From Planctomycetota bacterium (GTDB lineage: Bacteria > Planctomycetota > UBA8742 > UBA2392), in the NCBI GenBank assembly GCA_020849795.1, contig JADZFR010000052.1, positions 1-64,000 on the forward strand: a stretch of DNA of 64,000 bases, in the 5' to 3' direction. Position numbers and translations under genes: made by a program. The notes under the pieces are model-generated. The model saw nothing but the letters and a program-made list of their open reading frames with translations, had not been told where the DNA came from and did no database searches. Position 1 is the first letter of the stretch. Every line of letters begins with the position of its first letter. Shown here one piece after another: positions 62,255 to 64,000 of the stretch.

Positions 62255-62799
62255 TGCCCCGACTCTTCATCGCCATCGACCTGCCAGACGTTGCGCGAAC
62301 AGCCATGGCCCAGGCCTGTACCGGCATTGCCGGCGCGCGCTGGGTGAAGCCTTCCCAGCTTCACCTCACGCTGCGCTTCGTCGGCGACGTCAGCGACGAT
62401 GCCGCCGCACAACTGCAAGCGGCGCTGGATGCCATCCGGAAACCCCGGCTTTGGCTACAGGTCAAGGGTGTCGGCACGTTTCCCCCACTCGGCCGCAAAC
62501 CCGCGCGCGTACTCTGGGCCGGCATCGCCGACAATCCGCGACTGCTGGCATTGCACGATGCTGTGAGCACCGCGCGGCCTGACATTGGGCATCCGCCAGA
62601 GCACGCGCCGTGGGTGCCGCACATCACCCTCGCCCGTTTCGCGCGCAAGCCGGGGCCGGAACTTGCGGCCTGGCTAAAGACACACGCCGCGCTTGAGCTG
62701 CCGGCGATCGAGGTTTCGGGTTTTCACCTGCTCAAAAGCGAACTGCGCCGCGGGGGCGCAGTTCACGAAGTCGCGCGTTCATTCGAACTGTCCGGGTAA
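62254..62799 (+). CDS. thpR: RNA 2',3'-cyclic phosphodiesterase (2H family)
   Basis: This 181-residue 2H-phosphoesterase opens 2',3'-cyclic phosphates at RNA ends. Both HxTx motifs are present: HLTLRFVGD near residue 32 and HITLARF near 126. PRLFIAIDLPD is the opening strand and GVGTFPP follows the first motif. The ATG overlaps the dnaE stop (TGATG), so translation is coupled. It is convergent, with no gap, with the PfkB kinase gene. Confidence 0.92.
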   Translation: MPRLFIAIDLPDVARTAMAQACTGIAGARWVKPSQLHLTLRFVGDVSDDAAAQLQAALDAIRKPRLWLQVKGVGTFPPLGRKPARVLWAGIADNPRLLALHDAVSTARPDIGHPPEHAPWVPHITLARFARKPGPELAAWLKTHAALELPAIEVSGFHLLKSELRRGGAVHEVARSFELSG

Positions 62800-63777
62800 T
62801 CAGCGAATCAAGTCAGCCAGCTTCGTCTCGGGCCGCGCGCCGACGTGGCTGATGATCTCGGCTGCGCACACTGCCGCAATTCGCCCACACTCGCCCAGCG
62901 GCTTTCCGCGCGTCAGCCCATACAAGAAGCCCGCTGCGAACAAGTCGCCGGCGCCCGTGGTATCGACGACTTTCGCGATCGGTTGCGCCTTGACTTCGAC
63001 GGTGTCGTGGGGTGCCACGATGACCGCGCCTTTCTCGCTGCGAGTGAGCACGGCCACGTCGCACTTGCCGCGCACAGCCGAAACGGCTTCGTCGAACGTT
63101 GCGGTCTGGTACAGGGCCATGATTTCGAGCTCGTTGGCGAACAGCACATCGATGTGCCCGTGCACCAGGTCAACGAACTCGGCGCGGTGGCGGTCAACGC
63201 AGAATTTGTCGCTGAGAGTAAGGGCGACCTTGCGTTGCGCCTCGTGGGCGATCTGGGCCGCCTTGAGATAGGCCTGCTTGGCCGGCGCGGCGTCCCACAG
63301 GTAGCCCTCGAAGTAGGTGATCTGCGCGCGTTTGATCAACGCGGCGTCAACGTCGTCGGGGCCTACTTCGCCGGCGACACCAAGAAACGTCTGCATCGTG
63401 CGTTGCGCGTCGGGCGTAACGAAAATCAGGCAGCGCCCGGTGGGCCGGCCGCCGCGCGACGGCGCAGTAGTGAACTCAACGCCCAGGGCGCGAATGTCGT
63501 GGGCAAAAATGTCGCCCAACTGGTCAGCATTGACCTTGCCGATAAAGCCGGCGCGCCCGCCCAGCGAAGCAATGCCGGCAATCGTGTTGGCTGCGCTGCC
63601 GCCCGAAACCTCGACGGCGGCACCCATCTCGCTGTAAAGGCGCTCAGCAGCGGTGGCATCGATCAACTGCATCGAGCCCTTGGGGATGCCCCGCGAAGCA
63701 AGGAAGGCGTCATCCGAATGCGCCAAAACGTCAACCAGCGCATTGCCAATCGCAATCACATCGAGGTCAGTGTTCAT
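62800..63777 (-). CDS. PfkB family carbohydrate/adenosine kinase
   Basis: This 325-residue ribokinase-fold kinase has the N-terminal strand DVIAIGNALVDVLA and the PfkB signature 1 around VSGGSAANTIAGIASLGGRAGFIGKVNAD. Signature 2 is VDTTGAGDLFAAGFLYGLTRGK, with the catalytic Asp (TGAGD). The layout (GSMQLID, then TFLGVAG, YFEGYLWD) is like the adenosine kinase-like PfkB group, so adenosine or another sugar-nucleoside may be the substrate. ATG 63777 is chosen as start; the frame extends 10 codons upstream without a ribosome site. Confidence 0.88.
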   Translation of the reverse strand: MNTDLDVIAIGNALVDVLAHSDDAFLASRGIPKGSMQLIDATAAERLYSEMGAAVEVSGGSAANTIAGIASLGGRAGFIGKVNADQLGDIFAHDIRALGVEFTTAPSRGGRPTGRCLIFVTPDAQRTMQTFLGVAGEVGPDDVDAALIKRAQITYFEGYLWDAAPAKQAYLKAAQIAHEAQRKVALTLSDKFCVDRHRAEFVDLVHGHIDVLFANELEIMALYQTATFDEAVSAVRGKCDVAVLTRSEKGAVIVAPHDTVEVKAQPIAKVVDTTGAGDLFAAGFLYGLTRGKPLGECGRIAAVCAAEIISHVGARPETKLADLIR

Positions 63778-63819
63778 GGCAGCATTCAACCAGCCAAGCA
63801 AACCCAATCAACCCGCCAC

Positions 63820-63846
63820 TTGACCACCCCAGGCCTCCGGTATCCT
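63820..63846 (+). promoter_or_regulatory. Promoter-like pair before the gene at the right edge
   Basis: A -35 TTGACC (63820-63825) and a -10 TATCCT (63841-63846) are separated by 15 bp, shorter than ideal. The -10 ends 7 nt before the ATG at 63854. Confidence 0.35.
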
Positions 63847-63853
63847 GGAAGGC

Positions 63854-64000
63854 ATGGCCCAACCAGCCGACGACCGCGATTTCGTACCACGGGCATGGTA
63901 CTCCGCCTCCCTGGCGGACTTTGTTGTAGCCCGCAGTGAGGCGATTTTTGGTGAACTCGCGCGCCACTCGGAGTTCGCGGTCGAGCGAACACAGGGCGAT
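63854..64000 (+). CDS. Start of a gene cut by the window edge (possible DUF2075-type helicase-like)
   Basis: The frame is open from ATG 63854 to the window end, 49 codons. The N-terminal residues include DRDFVPRAWYSASLADFV and then GELARHSEFAVERTQGD. I recall similar starts (YSAS..EFL...ILG.L....F..E..Q..AW) in large proteins of the DUF2075/helicase-like group, but 49 residues are too few to be sure. The function is otherwise unknown. Confidence 0.4.
   Translation, partial: MAQPADDRDFVPRAWYSASLADFVVARSEAIFGELARHSEFAVERTQGD

Overview
The window is a 64 kb, gene-dense, GC-rich bacterial chromosome segment. I see 53 protein-coding genes, two of them cut by the window edges. I see no rRNA, tRNA, CRISPR array, insertion sequence or phage module. 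Third codon positions are strongly G/C, which opens long antisense reading frames over most genes; these were treated as shadows. The lineage cannot be proven from the sequence. Planctomycetota is my best guess (about 0.5). Points in favour are an RsmH with a basic N-terminal extension, PurL with PurS-like N-terminal halves and no glutaminase domain, a lysine-rich H1-like protein, hopanoid-type HpnA/HpnN genes, and a pseudopilin operon beside large secreted proteins. Another deep-branching Gram-negative phylum is possible.

Layout. 1-2.8 kb: the end of an AAA ATPase regulator, then a DUF692/MNIO-type iron oxidase gene with an overlapping partner, a pair typical of peptide-modification systems. 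2.8-8.2 kb: rsmH, an M20 amidohydrolase, a membrane protein, a VWA-like lipoprotein and a secreted PNGase F-like protein. 8.3-11.4 kb: a signalling pair made of a response regulator fused to a cysteine-less thioredoxin-reductase-like protein, and a cyclic-nucleotide-binding histidine kinase. 11.4-16.4 kb: a GNAT acetyltransferase, uppS, an oxidoreductase, two small enzyme-like proteins, and the beta-oxidation/butyrate-type pair enoyl-CoA hydratase plus 3-hydroxyacyl-CoA dehydrogenase. 16.4-25.7 kb: a lipoprotein, an aconitase-superfamily protein without its iron-sulfur cysteines, purL, a TPR protein, acnA and mtfA. 25.7-33.8 kb: a lipid block with an Aas-like acyltransferase/acyl-ligase, hpnA divergent from an hpnN-like RND transporter, a PhnD-like binding protein and a TPR lipoprotein. 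33.8-38.8 kb: tatD, mutL, an H1-like protein and tyrS. 38.9-46.4 kb: a large repeat-domain surface protein, a TldD/TldE protease pair, a lipoprotein and a small conserved protein. 46.6-55.5 kb: nadE, a PpiD/SurA-like protein, mobA, a polyprenyl diphosphate synthase, nuoD, nuoE and a membrane protein. 55.6-58.2 kb: a four-gene pseudopilin operon (gspGHIJ-like). 58.2-64 kb: dnaE, thpR, a PfkB kinase and the start of a further gene.

The most striking cross-window pattern is regulatory. At least ten genes have a TANNNT -10-like hexamer ending 6-8 nt before the start codon, mostly with no Shine-Dalgarno. This implies that leaderless transcription is common in this organism. Other genes have clear GGAG-type Shine-Dalgarno sites. 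Several promoters use a -35 of the form TTGCNN with 17-18 bp spacing. Several proteins also look like enzymes that have lost key residues: the aconitase-like protein, the TrxR-like fusion, the acyltransferase half of the Aas-like protein, and the MutL endonuclease motif.
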